DNA of 34,990 nt from positions 1 through 34,990 of the forward strand of contig CAISZK010000284.1 of NCBI GenBank assembly GCA_903889915.1, in the 5' to 3' direction. The stretch is from an uncultured Bacteroidota bacterium. GTDB taxonomy: Bacteria; Bacteroidota; Bacteroidia; Bacteroidales; CG2-30-32-10. Positions within the stretch are counted from its first letter, which is position 1, and the number at the start of each line of letters is the position of its first letter. This document shows positions 8,435 to 16,657 of the stretch, one piece after another. The position numbers and the translations under genes were made by a program. Below the pieces are notes generated by a model, which saw nothing but the letters and a program-made list of their open reading frames with translations, did not search any database and was not told the DNA's origin.

Positions 8435-9295
8435 TTACCGCTGTTTTCCGCTGTCAGTTTTAAACTCTTTTTTACTGTCTTTCCCGAGTTCGTAAATATG
8501 ATCTTTCATTTTTTGCGCCCATTCATTTGACTTGAATCTGTTGTCAAAAACTTTAAACGAAACAGGCTTGCCAAAAGTGATGTTGATGTCTTTATTATGC
8601 TGCTTATACATTTCATCAACCAGGTAAAGCATTTCAATATTCCCCTTGATGCCTAGCCGTTTTCTCCAGTTCGCTAAATTATAGAAAAAATTCGAATTCC
8701 TCCCGTCAATATGAACAGGGATAATATCGCGCTCAAACTGTATTGCTTTTTTAATAAAAGTATTTTTCCAGGGCAGGTCCATGATTTCACCCTTCTGTTT
8801 TCTTGAGCACAATCCTGACGGAAAATAAAGTATCATGATCCCTGATGCAAACGCATCGTCAATGATTTTTTTGTTCTCAAGATTATTCCCGTGTTTGTTG
8901 ATAGGGAGAAATAATTTCTTCAGATTTCTAAGGTTTAAAAGAATGTCGTTAACGGGAAAGACTATATCACTCCTGACTTTACCGACTATCAGCAGCAATG
9001 CCATTCCATCCAGCCCACCAAGCGGATGATTTGATGCTATAAGATACCTGCCTGTTGTTGGAATATTTTCAGGATTTATGACATTGATGTTTGCACCAAA
9101 GTCTCGCAGAAAATTCTCAATAAAATCAACGCCTTCAAATTCCTTATACCTTTCAAGCGCTTCATTGATTTGCTTCTCGTGAATGATTTTTTTAAGGTAG
9201 CTGATCACAAAGCGTGGAATTACTTTGAGAAGCTTAGGATTCTTGCTCCTTATAACTTCCTCAACTTCTATTTTATCAGCTTTGATCTCTGTCAT
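8435..9295 (-). CDS. GlsA-like O-acyltransferase (1-acylglycerol-phosphate acyltransferase family)
   Basis: The 286-residue PlsC-superfamily protein has the acyltransferase motif SNHPLGGLDG at 88-97, with the catalytic pair His90/Asp96 spaced as H-x5-D rather than the usual H-x4-D. The substrate-binding motif FPSGLCSRK is further on. Paired with the downstream N-acyltransferase gene, it probably adds the second acyl chain, through the hydroxyl of the first, to make a diacylated glycine or ornithine lipid, as GlsA does in Bacteroides. The frame extends upstream to an ATG at 9328. The ATG at 9293-9295 is preferred because the predicted -7 promoter element (9326-9333) overlaps the longer start and leaves a leader of about 20-30 nt. 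It is the first gene of the glsA-like, glsB-like, engB run. A general lysophospholipid acyltransferase is the alternative. Confidence 0.75.
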   Translation of the reverse strand: MTEIKADKIEVEEVIRSKNPKLLKVIPRFVISYLKKIIHEKQINEALERYKEFEGVDFIENFLRDFGANINVINPENIPTTGRYLIASNHPLGGLDGMALLLIVGKVRSDIVFPVNDILLNLRNLKKLFLPINKHGNNLENKKIIDDAFASGIMILYFPSGLCSRKQKGEIMDLPWKNTFIKKAIQFERDIIPVHIDGRNSNFFYNLANWRKRLGIKGNIEMLYLVDEMYKQHNKDINITFGKPVSFKVFDNRFKSNEWAQKMKDHIYELGKDSKKEFKTDSGKQR

Positions 9296-9325
9296 TAAAC
9301 TAAATTGTATTGAAATTCTAAAATA

Positions 9326-9355
9326 CAAAATTAGGCTTTATTCGGATAATTTCAA
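9326..9355 (-). promoter_or_regulatory. Bacteroidota-type promoter for the acyltransferase operon
   Basis: On the minus strand TTG (9355-9353), a 19-nt spacer, then TAATTTTG (9333-9326), a perfect TAnnTTTG. It lies 30 nt ahead of the preferred start at 9295 and supports that start over the one at 9328. Confidence 0.7.
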
Positions 9356-9607
9356 TATACCCGCTCAAAATAGAGTTCGTGTTTTAAAAATTTATTCAAT
9401 GAAAAATGCCTGATTAATTAATAATCACACTATATGATGGGTCAAAATAATTTTAGAGTGTGAAAATTTTCTGATCCTGATGAAGCAATTATTGAAGTGA
9501 CGCTGTTTTTCGCAATAAAAAGCAGTTATTTTTTTACCCAAAAAAGGGCTGAAAAAGTCTTTTTTTTTGAATTTTTTTTCACAAAATCGAAAAAGTTATC
9601 AACAAAG

Positions 9608-9632
9608 TGGGATTAAGTGGTAGATGGTGGGA
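9608..9632 (+). promoter_or_regulatory. MraZ operator: three TGGGN-type repeats at 10-bp spacing
   Basis: TGGGA (9608-9612), TGGTA (9618-9622) and TGGGA (9628-9632) are separated by exactly 5 nt each. GTGG recurs at 9607, 9617 and 9627. E. coli MraZ binds three TGGGN direct repeats separated by 5 nt upstream of its own gene. The layout here is the same with one mismatch in the middle repeat. The site sits 46-70 nt before the mraZ ATG, just ahead of a TACTTTAG -7-like element, so binding would be expected to block transcription start. Confidence 0.75.
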
Positions 9633-9642
9633 GAATTTTATT

Positions 9643-9650
9643 TACTTTAG
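9643..9650 (+). promoter_or_regulatory. Possible -7 element of the dcw operon
   Basis: TACTTTAG followed by CA resembles the TAnnTTTG element, with one mismatch, 27 nt before the mraZ ATG. I find no TTG at the expected distance upstream, where the operator repeats lie instead. The promoter may therefore be weak or differently built. Confidence 0.4.
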
Positions 9651-9677
9651 CAACTTCAAATTAAAGTAGTGTTTTTT

Positions 9678-10154
9678 ATGTCAAACCTTATCGGCGAATT
9701 TGAATGTAAAATTGATGCAAAAGGCAGGTTTATGCTGCCGGCAGGCATCAAGAAACAACTCCCTGTTGAAGAACAGGACAAGTTTGTTGTGAACAGAGGT
9801 TTCGAAAATTGCCTTGTTCTCTACCCATACTCTGTTTGGCAAACCATCAGTGATGAAGTGAACCGCTTAAATCTGTTCAATAAAAAAAACAGGGATTTTG
9901 CAAGGTATTTTTTCCGTGGAGCAACAGAGTTGACAGTTGATTCCGTCAGCAGACTATTACTCCCTAAACCCCTGATGCAATATGCAAATCTCGATAAAGA
10001 GATGGTGATGTTCGCATTTGCAAACAAGATTGAAATTTGGGCAAAGGATGCTTATTATGCACTTCATGTAAATGAACCAGATGATTTTTCCAGTCTTGCA
10101 GAAGAAGTGATGGGTAAGAAAGATAACAAAGGAAGCAGTAATGAACTATCATGA
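9678..10154 (+). CDS. mraZ: Transcriptional regulator MraZ
   Basis: MraZ is a DNA-binding protein with two AbrB-like SpoVT domains. It forms a ring-shaped oligomer and represses the dcw cluster. The product is 158 residues from the ATG at 9678. It starts SNLIGEFECKIDAKGRFMLP, typical of the first SpoVT domain, and the second copy appears as ATELTVDSVSRLLLPKPL in the C-terminal half. The frame can be extended to a GTG at 9669, but the ATG begins at the conserved N terminus. Direct repeats at 9608-9632 match its known operator, implying autoregulation. Its last 14 nt overlap the start of rsmH, so the two are translationally coupled. Confidence 0.95.
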   Translation: MSNLIGEFECKIDAKGRFMLPAGIKKQLPVEEQDKFVVNRGFENCLVLYPYSVWQTISDEVNRLNLFNKKNRDFARYFFRGATELTVDSVSRLLLPKPLMQYANLDKEMVMFAFANKIEIWAKDAYYALHVNEPDDFSSLAEEVMGKKDNKGSSNELS

Positions 10155-11037
10155 AACTGTTCTTTTAAATGAAAGCATAAAAGGTCTTGAGGTCAGGCCT
10201 GGCGGGACATATGTTGACGCCACTTTTGGTGGAGGAGGGCACTCGATTGAAATTTTGAAGAGTCTGGAAAATGGAAAATTGATAGCATTTGATCAGGATG
10301 AAGAAGCAAATGCAAATAAAATAAATGATGAACGTTTTACGCTGGTGAATGCTAATTTCAGGTTTTTGAAAAATTTCCTGATGTACTATAAAGTTCTACC
10401 CGTTGACGGAATAATCGCTGATCTGGGGATTTCATCACATCAGATCGACAACGCTGAAAGAGGATTTTCAGTAAGGTTCGAAGCAGATCTGGACCTTCGG
10501 ATGAATAGAAAAAATAAAGTGAATGCACGCAATGTTCTTGCGGAATATAGTGAAGAGGCATTAAGGAAATTGTTCTTTGAATTTGGTGAATTAAAACAAG
10601 CTTATAAGATCGCAAAAACTATTGTAGAGAAAAGAAAGGATAAGGCAATCGTTACTCTTGATGATCTGAAAAACACAATAGGGCAATTTGCGGAAAGAGG
10701 AAAAGAGAATAAATTCTATGCAAAGGTTCTTCAATCACTGAGGATAGAAATTAATGATGAAATGAATTCTCTGAAAGAACTACTTATGCAAAGCATAGAT
10801 GTTTTGAAGCCGGGAGGAAGGCTTGTAGTAATCGCATATCATTCGTTAGAGGACAGGTTGGTAAAAAATATAATGAAGACAGGAAATTTTGAAGGGGCAG
10901 TTGAAAAAGATTTTTATGGTAATGAAAAGGTCCCGTTAAAGGTGGTAACCAGACAGCCAATTGTTCCCGGTCCTGATGAAATTGAAAGAAACAAAAGAGC
11001 AAGAAGTGCAAAACTTAGGATAGCAGTAAAAAACTAG
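10141..11037 (+). CDS. rsmH: 16S rRNA (cytosine1402-N4)-methyltransferase RsmH
   Basis: RsmH (MraW) methylates N4 of C1402 in 16S rRNA using S-adenosylmethionine. The 298-residue protein has the SAM-binding loop YVDATFGGGGHS at 24-35, the acidic strand end AFDQD, the conserved DLGISSHQ near 95-102 with RGFSVRFEADLDLRM behind it, the late motif VIAYHSLEDRLVK, and the C-terminal NKRARSAKLR. Length and order of motifs are normal. The start lies inside mraZ (14-nt overlap), and the next gene begins directly after its stop codon. Confidence 0.97.
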   Translation: MNYHETVLLNESIKGLEVRPGGTYVDATFGGGGHSIEILKSLENGKLIAFDQDEEANANKINDERFTLVNANFRFLKNFLMYYKVLPVDGIIADLGISSHQIDNAERGFSVRFEADLDLRMNRKNKVNARNVLAEYSEEALRKLFFEFGELKQAYKIAKTIVEKRKDKAIVTLDDLKNTIGQFAERGKENKFYAKVLQSLRIEINDEMNSLKELLMQSIDVLKPGGRLVVIAYHSLEDRLVKNIMKTGNFEGAVEKDFYGNEKVPLKVVTRQPIVPGPDEIERNKRARSAKLRIAVKN

Positions 11038-11475
11038 ATGAAAGAAAACACTTTTAAAGAACCGGAAATAAAGGAAGAACCGGAAGTAATAAAGGAAAAG
11101 CCTCCCCAAAAGAAAAGGAAGGTCAATCCTGTTATCCGACTTATCCAAAGTGTTATGGACGGTACTATTTTGACGAGGGAAAAAGTCGTAAAGACTTTGC
11201 CTTTCCTGCTGTATATTGCTTTTTTGGCCATACTGTATATTGCAAACACTTACTATGCTGAAAAAAAAGTTATTGAAATAGAAAAAGTCAAAAGAGAGTT
11301 AAAAGAATTGAGATCTGAGAGTATTTCGATCGAGTCAAGACTGATGTATTACAGCAGACAAACAGAGGTGATGAAACGAATAATACCTTATGGTATAAAG
11401 GAATCGTTAATTCCACCAAAGAAAATATTTACAGAAAAAGATACAACAGAAAAAGCAGGAGCACCCAGGAAATAA
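11038..11475 (+). CDS. FtsL-like cell division protein
   Basis: This 145-residue bitopic membrane protein has a basic, Pro/Lys-rich cytoplasmic N terminus (1-52), one membrane helix (about 53-73, LPFLLYIAFLAILYIANTYY), then a charged heptad-like helix (75-110). That is the architecture of FtsL/DivIC, which pair with FtsQ (DivIB) and activate FtsW-FtsI. Primary sequence of FtsL is poorly conserved, so the assignment rests on architecture and position: it lies between rsmH and ftsI, the usual ftsL slot. Its ATG abuts the rsmH stop, and ftsI follows after 1 nt. Confidence 0.85.
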   Translation: MKENTFKEPEIKEEPEVIKEKPPQKKRKVNPVIRLIQSVMDGTILTREKVVKTLPFLLYIAFLAILYIANTYYAEKKVIEIEKVKRELKELRSESISIESRLMYYSRQTEVMKRIIPYGIKESLIPPKKIFTEKDTTEKAGAPRK

Positions 11476-11476
11476 A

Positions 11477-13906
11477 ATGAAAGACGTTAAAAAAGACATA
11501 TTGTGGAGAGTATATCTGGCATATTTCATTGTACTGCTGTTTTCACTTGTCATTATCGGACAGGTAATGCACATTCAATTTATTGAAGGTGATAAGTACA
11601 AAAAAATATCTAATGAACAGACGATGGATACCATGAAAGTTGAGGCTATCCGTGGCAATATTTGTTCAGAAGATGGAAGCCTGCTTTCAACGTCAATACC
11701 CATTTTCGATATTTATTGGGATGCCCAGATCGTCCCTGATGATGTTTTCGCAAAAAATGTTGATTCGCTTGCTTATGATCTGGCTAATATTTTTAAGGAT
11801 AAAACAAAGAATGAATACTTAAAGATACTCCGCAAAGCAAAAGAGGAAGTTAAAGAATATGCCGCCATTCATAAATCAATAATGTCGGATGAGAAATCGC
11901 AGACATCATTTGAAGATCTTAAAAAGATCAAGACTTTTCCAATTTTCAGGTTGGGTAAGAATAAAGGAGGTCTCATTGTCGAGCAAAGAGAAAAAAGAGT
12001 TAAACCTTATCAGTTGCTGGCAAAAAGAACTATTGGATATTTAGGTAATGACTCAATCAGAAAGAGAAAAGATAAATCAGGGAAAATTATCATTGATACA
12101 ATAAGAGTCAAAGTAGGACTTGAAGGTTATTATTCAAAAAAACTAGAAGGTATCAGTGGGTTAAGGTTGAAAAAGAAAATCGCAGGCAATGTTTGGATGC
12201 CAATGAATGAGAATGAAATTGAACCTCAGGATGGCAATGATGTTATTACAACAATTGACATAGGAATACAGGATGTTGCCGAAAATGCTCTGATGAAAAA
12301 CCTGATTGCAAATGATGCAGATCATGGCTGCGCAATTTTAATGGAAGTAGCAACAGGTCACATTAAGGCTATTGCAAATCTTAAAAGAGGTTCGGATGGA
12401 AAATATGATGAAGAGGAGAACTTTGCTATAAGAGAAGCAACTGAGCCGGGATCAACTTTTAAATTGATGTCAATGGTTGCCGCAATTGATGATGGTAAGG
12501 TCAAACTGGATGATCAGGTTCTTATTGGGAAAATGAAATATTCTGATAGGGAAATGAAAGACTCACATATCAGTGGTTATGGACCAATTTCGGTAAGAAA
12601 AGCTTTTGAAGAATCTTCCAATGTCGGAATATCCCAGGCAATCTATAAAAATTATTCAGGAAATCCAATTCGATTTACGAATAAATTGAACAGCATGCGC
12701 GTTGATACGCAATTATTGGGTCTGGATATTTTGGGTGAATCACACCCTGTAATCAAATCACCAAAAAGTAAGAGTTGGTCAAGTGTAACTTTGCCATGGA
12801 TGGCCGTAGGATATGAGGTTGCATTGACACCTTTACAAATACTTACATTTTATAATGCGATCGCCAATAATGGCAAGATGGTAAAGCCTCTTTTTGTAAA
12901 AGAAATTCGTAAACTGGGTAAAGTGGTAGAAACATTCAATCCTGTTGTTCTTAAAGATTCTATTTGTTCAAAAAAAACAGTTGCATTGGCAAGGTCACTA
13001 TTAGAGGGTGTTGTTGAGAATGGAACCGGAAAGGGTTTGAGAAATTCAGTATATAAAATCGCCGGTAAAACCGGAACTGCTCAGGTCGCAAAAGGAAACA
13101 AAGGATATGGTGATGAGGGGGCAGTAAATTATAAGGCCTCTTTTGTTGGATATTTTCCAGCAGATAATCCAAAATATTCCTGTATAGTGGTTGTCAATAA
13201 TCCTTCAAAAGGCGCATATTATGGCGCTCTTGTGGCTGCACCTGTATTTAAAGAAATAGCAGACCGGGTTTATGCAACACACCTTGATATTAATCAGAAA
13301 AAATCAGACACAGTAATAACCTATCAAATTCCTTCGATAAAGGCAGCTAACCAAAAGGATCTTTTTACCATTTACAAAAGACTCGATTTTACAGCTCTTT
13401 CTCAAAGTCCAAACAGTGAGTGGGTATCATCAACAGCAGATACTAAAAATGTGACGTTAAAAGAAAAACAGATCAAATTCGGATTTGTACCTGATGTTAT
13501 CGGGATGGGTCTGAAAGATGCAATATATGCCATGGAAAGTGATGGTCTTAAAGTAAAAGTAACTGGTAAAGGGAAAGTGGTTACCCAGTCAATTCCGGCA
13601 GGGACTTCTGCAAAGAAGGGCAGTCTGGTCACACTGGTTTTATCAAAAGCTTCCGTTTCGATAGAATTGAAACAAAATGCAGGCGCAGATAGCTTAAAGT
13701 TAGCAAGTGCTAAAGATACATTAAAGAAAAACGGAAAAAACCAGTCAGTAAAAGGGAGTGCCAATGGTGATCAGAACAAGAAACCACCAGTGGATAAAAA
13801 TAAAGGTAATACAAAGGATAAACCTACAAATAATAAGGTAGCAGTAAAAGAAAAAAATAATGGTAAGGTCCCGGTAAAACATAAGGACTCGGTTAAAGTG
13901 CATTGA
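11477..13906 (+). CDS. ftsI: Septal penicillin-binding protein (transpeptidase) with PASTA domain
   Basis: This class B PBP cross-links septal peptidoglycan together with FtsW. It has a short cytoplasmic N terminus, a membrane anchor (about 10-31), a dimerisation/pedestal domain (about 55-230, with the early VEAIRGNICSEDG motif), and a transpeptidase domain. That domain has the catalytic motif S-T-F-K at Ser326, the SSN motif at 380-382, and KTG at 531-533. A single PASTA domain follows (about 669-731, starting GFVPDVIG). The last 75-80 residues are a low-complexity Lys/Asn-rich tail that looks disordered. At 809 residues it is longer than many FtsI proteins because of the PASTA and tail. Its stop overlaps the murE start by one base. 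SpoVD-type naming is an alternative; the role is the same. Confidence 0.95.
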   Translation: MKDVKKDILWRVYLAYFIVLLFSLVIIGQVMHIQFIEGDKYKKISNEQTMDTMKVEAIRGNICSEDGSLLSTSIPIFDIYWDAQIVPDDVFAKNVDSLAYDLANIFKDKTKNEYLKILRKAKEEVKEYAAIHKSIMSDEKSQTSFEDLKKIKTFPIFRLGKNKGGLIVEQREKRVKPYQLLAKRTIGYLGNDSIRKRKDKSGKIIIDTIRVKVGLEGYYSKKLEGISGLRLKKKIAGNVWMPMNENEIEPQDGNDVITTIDIGIQDVAENALMKNLIANDADHGCAILMEVATGHIKAIANLKRGSDGKYDEEENFAIREATEPGSTFKLMSMVAAIDDGKVKLDDQVLIGKMKYSDREMKDSHISGYGPISVRKAFEESSNVGISQAIYKNYSGNPIRFTNKLNSMRVDTQLLGLDILGESHPVIKSPKSKSWSSVTLPWMAVGYEVALTPLQILTFYNAIANNGKMVKPLFVKEIRKLGKVVETFNPVVLKDSICSKKTVALARSLLEGVVENGTGKGLRNSVYKIAGKTGTAQVAKGNKGYGDEGAVNYKASFVGYFPADNPKYSCIVVVNNPSKGAYYGALVAAPVFKEIADRVYATHLDINQKKSDTVITYQIPSIKAANQKDLFTIYKRLDFTALSQSPNSEWVSSTADTKNVTLKEKQIKFGFVPDVIGMGLKDAIYAMESDGLKVKVTGKGKVVTQSIPAGTSAKKGSLVTLVLSKASVSIELKQNAGADSLKLASAKDTLKKNGKNQSVKGSANGDQNKKPPVDKNKGNTKDKPTNNKVAVKEKNNGKVPVKHKDSVKVH

Positions 13907-15360
13907 TGAGATCGTTAAAAGAAATACTATATAAAACAGGGATTGAAAGCATCGTTGGAACTACTGATGTTTTGATCACCAATATATCCTTTGATTCAAG
14001 GAATGTTTCTGAAGGGTGCCTGTTTATTGCAATTAAAGGTACCAACACTGATGGGCATTTGTACATTGATAATGTTGCAAAGTCAGGTGCGAGTGCCATC
14101 GTTTGTGAAAATCTTCCGGCAGTCATGATGGATGGTGTTACTTATGTAAAGGTAAAAGACAGCAGTGAGGCTTTGGGATGGATTGCATCAAATTTCTATG
14201 ATAACCCTTCAACCAGGTTAAAATTGGTTGGCATCACCGGCACCAATGGAAAAACAACCACTGTAACATTGCTTCATGGGTTATTCAGAGAGTTGGGTTA
14301 CCAGGTTGGGATGCTATCAACAGTTTGCAATAAGATCAATGAGGATATTATTCCTTCAACACATACCACTCCTGATGCAATACAATTAAACTCTCTTCTT
14401 AAAAACATGGTTGACAAAGGCTGCACTTATTGTTTTATAGAAGTAAGTTCTCATGCAGTTGTCCAGCATCGGATCACCGGGCTGGATTTTGCCGGTGGTA
14501 TATTCAGTAATATTACTCATGATCATTTGGATTATCATAAAACGTTTGAAGAATATCTGAATGCGAAAAAGAGATTTTTTGATCAGTTGGGTAGTCATGC
14601 ATTTGCTTTAAGCAACACTGATGACAGGAATGGAGCTGTAATGTTGCAAAATACCAAAGCAACAAAATTAACGTATGCACTGAAGAATCCGGCTGATTTC
14701 AAAGCAAAGATCATTGAGAATGGGTTCACCGGCCTTCAGATGAATGTTGACGGAATTGAGACCTGGTTCAAACTTGTCGGCAGTTTCAATGCCTACAATC
14801 TCCTTGGAATTTATGCATGCGCAGTTTTACTTGGACAAGACAGATCTGAAGTGCTGAGAATATTGAGCAAATCTGAGGCCGTTGAAGGAAGGTTTGAATG
14901 TTTAAGATCAGCAAACGGTATTATTGCAATAATTGATTATGCTCACACTCCCGATGCATTGCAAAATGTGTTGAGTACAATTCAATCTGTCAGGGAAGGA
15001 AATGAAGATGTTATTACTGTTGTGGGTTGTGGCGGTGACAGGGATGTGAAAAAAAGACCTGTCATGTCGAGGATAGCATGTGAAAACAGCAACAAAGTGA
15101 TACTAACTTCAGACAATCCAAGATCTGAAAATCCTGATGCAATTATTGAAGAAATGATGAAGGGTGTTGACATTGTTTCTAAAAGAAAAGTCCTTTCAAT
15201 TGTAAACAGGAAAGAAGCAATAAAAACCGCTTTTGCATTGGCAAAACCTGGTGATATCATTCTTGTCGCCGGAAAAGGACATGAAAAATATCAGGAGGTA
15301 AAAGGAGTGAAATATCCTTTTGATGACAAAGAGATAGTTAAAGAAATATTTGAACAATAA
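13906..15360 (+). CDS. murE: UDP-MurNAc-L-Ala-D-Glu:meso-diaminopimelate ligase MurE
   Basis: MurE adds the third stem-peptide residue to UDP-MurNAc-dipeptide with ATP. The 484-residue product has the N-terminal UDP-binding domain ([17 protein letters not shown]), the ATP loop [11 protein letters not shown] (109-119), the central HDHLDYHKT region, and the C-terminal DNPR at 403-406 followed by SENP. DNPR is the established signature for meso-diaminopimelate rather than lysine, which fits a Gram-negative cell wall. The ATG at 13906 overlaps the ftsI stop by one base. A TTG one codon upstream is possible but less likely. Confidence 0.97.
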   Translation: MRSLKEILYKTGIESIVGTTDVLITNISFDSRNVSEGCLFIAIKGTNTDGHLYIDNVAKSGASAIVCENLPAVMMDGVTYVKVKDSSEALGWIASNFYDNPSTRLKLVGITGTNGKTTTVTLLHGLFRELGYQVGMLSTVCNKINEDIIPSTHTTPDAIQLNSLLKNMVDKGCTYCFIEVSSHAVVQHRITGLDFAGGIFSNITHDHLDYHKTFEEYLNAKKRFFDQLGSHAFALSNTDDRNGAVMLQNTKATKLTYALKNPADFKAKIIENGFTGLQMNVDGIETWFKLVGSFNAYNLLGIYACAVLLGQDRSEVLRILSKSEAVEGRFECLRSANGIIAIIDYAHTPDALQNVLSTIQSVREGNEDVITVVGCGGDRDVKKRPVMSRIACENSNKVILTSDNPRSENPDAIIEEMMKGVDIVSKRKVLSIVNRKEAIKTAFALAKPGDIILVAGKGHEKYQEVKGVKYPFDDKEIVKEIFEQ

Positions 15361-15371
15361 AAAAGAGACCT

Positions 15372-16628
15372 ATGTTCTATTATTTATTTGGTTATTTACA
15401 AATGCATTTCAGATTTCCCGGAGCGGGGGTTTTCCAGTATATTAGCTTCAGGGCGCTGATGGCTATCATATTCTCCTTACTAATTTCTCTGTTTATTGGT
15501 AAGAGAATTATCAGGTACCTGAGAAAAAAACAAGTCGGAGAAGATATTCGCGACCTGGGCCTGGAAGGACAAATTCAGAAAAAAGGAACGCCAACGATGG
15601 GAGGTTTGATACTTCTTGCCTCAATCATTATTCCCACAATTTTATTTGCAAAGCTTCTCAATATCTACATCCTTTTAATGATAGTCGCCACGATTTGGCT
15701 AGGTGCTATTGGATTCATTGATGACTACATTAAAGTTTTCAAGAAAAATAAAAAAGGACTTGCAGGTAAATTTAAAATTTTGGGACAGGTTGGATTAGGT
15801 CTTATTGTTGGCTGCACTTTATACTTCAGTGATTCTGTAGTAATCAAAGAAAAAGCTGTAAAAGCACAGAAATTCGTAAGCACTACGAATCTCATGAAAA
15901 TTGATAATACAAATGAAGCTCCATTGTTATTTTCAAAAAAGGAAATCAAATCAACCAAGACAACAATACCTTTCTTTAAGAACAATGAATTTGACTATGC
16001 TGATCTTCTTTCATGGCTTGGAACAGGGTATAAGAAATTTGCGTTTCTGATTTTTATTCCATTCGTGATTTTCATAATTGTAGCAGTTTCAAATGGTGCA
16101 AATCTGACAGACGGGCTTGATGGGCTTGCGTCAGGAACATCGGCTATCATTGGTGTGACACTGGGCATTCTTTCTTACGTATCAGGTAACATCATTTTTG
16201 CAGATTATTTGAACATTATGTACATCCCTAACCTTGGAGAGATGACTATTTATGTTGCGGCATTTGTGGGTGCATGCATAGGATTTCTATGGTATAATTC
16301 TTTTCCGGCGCAGGTGTTCATGGGTGATACAGGAAGCCTTGCTTTGGGTGGTATTATTGCAGTTTTTGCCATAATTATACGTAAGGAACTCTTAATACCT
16401 ATTATGTGCGGAGTGTTTTTCATTCAAAGTTTGTCTGTCGTATTGCAAGTGTCCTATTTTAAGTACACTAAACGGAAATACGGCGTCGGAAAAAGAGTGT
16501 TTAGAATGTCACCCTTGCACCACCATTTCCAGATGAAAGGTTATCATGAAGCAAAAATTGTGATGCGTTTTTTGATCATCGGAATATTTTTAGCAGTAAT
16601 GACTGTTGTTACTTTAAAATTAAGATAA
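15372..16628 (+). CDS. mraY: Phospho-N-acetylmuramoyl-pentapeptide transferase MraY
   Basis: MraY transfers phospho-MurNAc-pentapeptide to undecaprenyl phosphate to form lipid I at the inner membrane. The 418-residue polytopic protein has the conserved [10 protein letters not shown] near residue 70, the Mg2+/substrate motif [14 protein letters not shown] starting at Asp117, the Asp in GLDGLASG (Asp250), and the HHH-F-Q motif (His383-His385). Compared with the 360-residue enterobacterial enzyme it has an extra hydrophilic insertion of about 50-60 residues at roughly 155-215, between membrane helices. Bacteroidota MraY proteins commonly carry such an insertion. It lies 11 nt after murE and 29 nt before murD. 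Confidence 0.97.
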   Translation: MFYYLFGYLQMHFRFPGAGVFQYISFRALMAIIFSLLISLFIGKRIIRYLRKKQVGEDIRDLGLEGQIQKKGTPTMGGLILLASIIIPTILFAKLLNIYILLMIVATIWLGAIGFIDDYIKVFKKNKKGLAGKFKILGQVGLGLIVGCTLYFSDSVVIKEKAVKAQKFVSTTNLMKIDNTNEAPLLFSKKEIKSTKTTIPFFKNNEFDYADLLSWLGTGYKKFAFLIFIPFVIFIIVAVSNGANLTDGLDGLASGTSAIIGVTLGILSYVSGNIIFADYLNIMYIPNLGEMTIYVAAFVGACIGFLWYNSFPAQVFMGDTGSLALGGIIAVFAIIIRKELLIPIMCGVFFIQSLSVVLQVSYFKYTKRKYGVGKRVFRMSPLHHHFQMKGYHEAKIVMRFLIIGIFLAVMTVVTLKLR

Positions 16629-16657
16629 CGAACAAATGAATAAAGGTTTTTCAATGT

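Larger units (their letters stand above)
9296..9677. other. Divergent intergenic region between acyltransferase operon and dcw cluster
   Basis: This 382-nt gap holds the minus-strand promoter (9326-9355), an AT-rich stretch with A- and T-tracts (about 9360-9600) in which I see no gene, and the MraZ operator with the likely dcw start region (9607-9650). No RNA gene is recognised. Confidence 0.65.

Noticed and set aside
9669-9677. GTG start for mraZ three codons upstream
   Set aside because: The ATG at 9678 begins exactly at the conserved N terminus; the extra residues Met-Phe-Phe are not part of the family.
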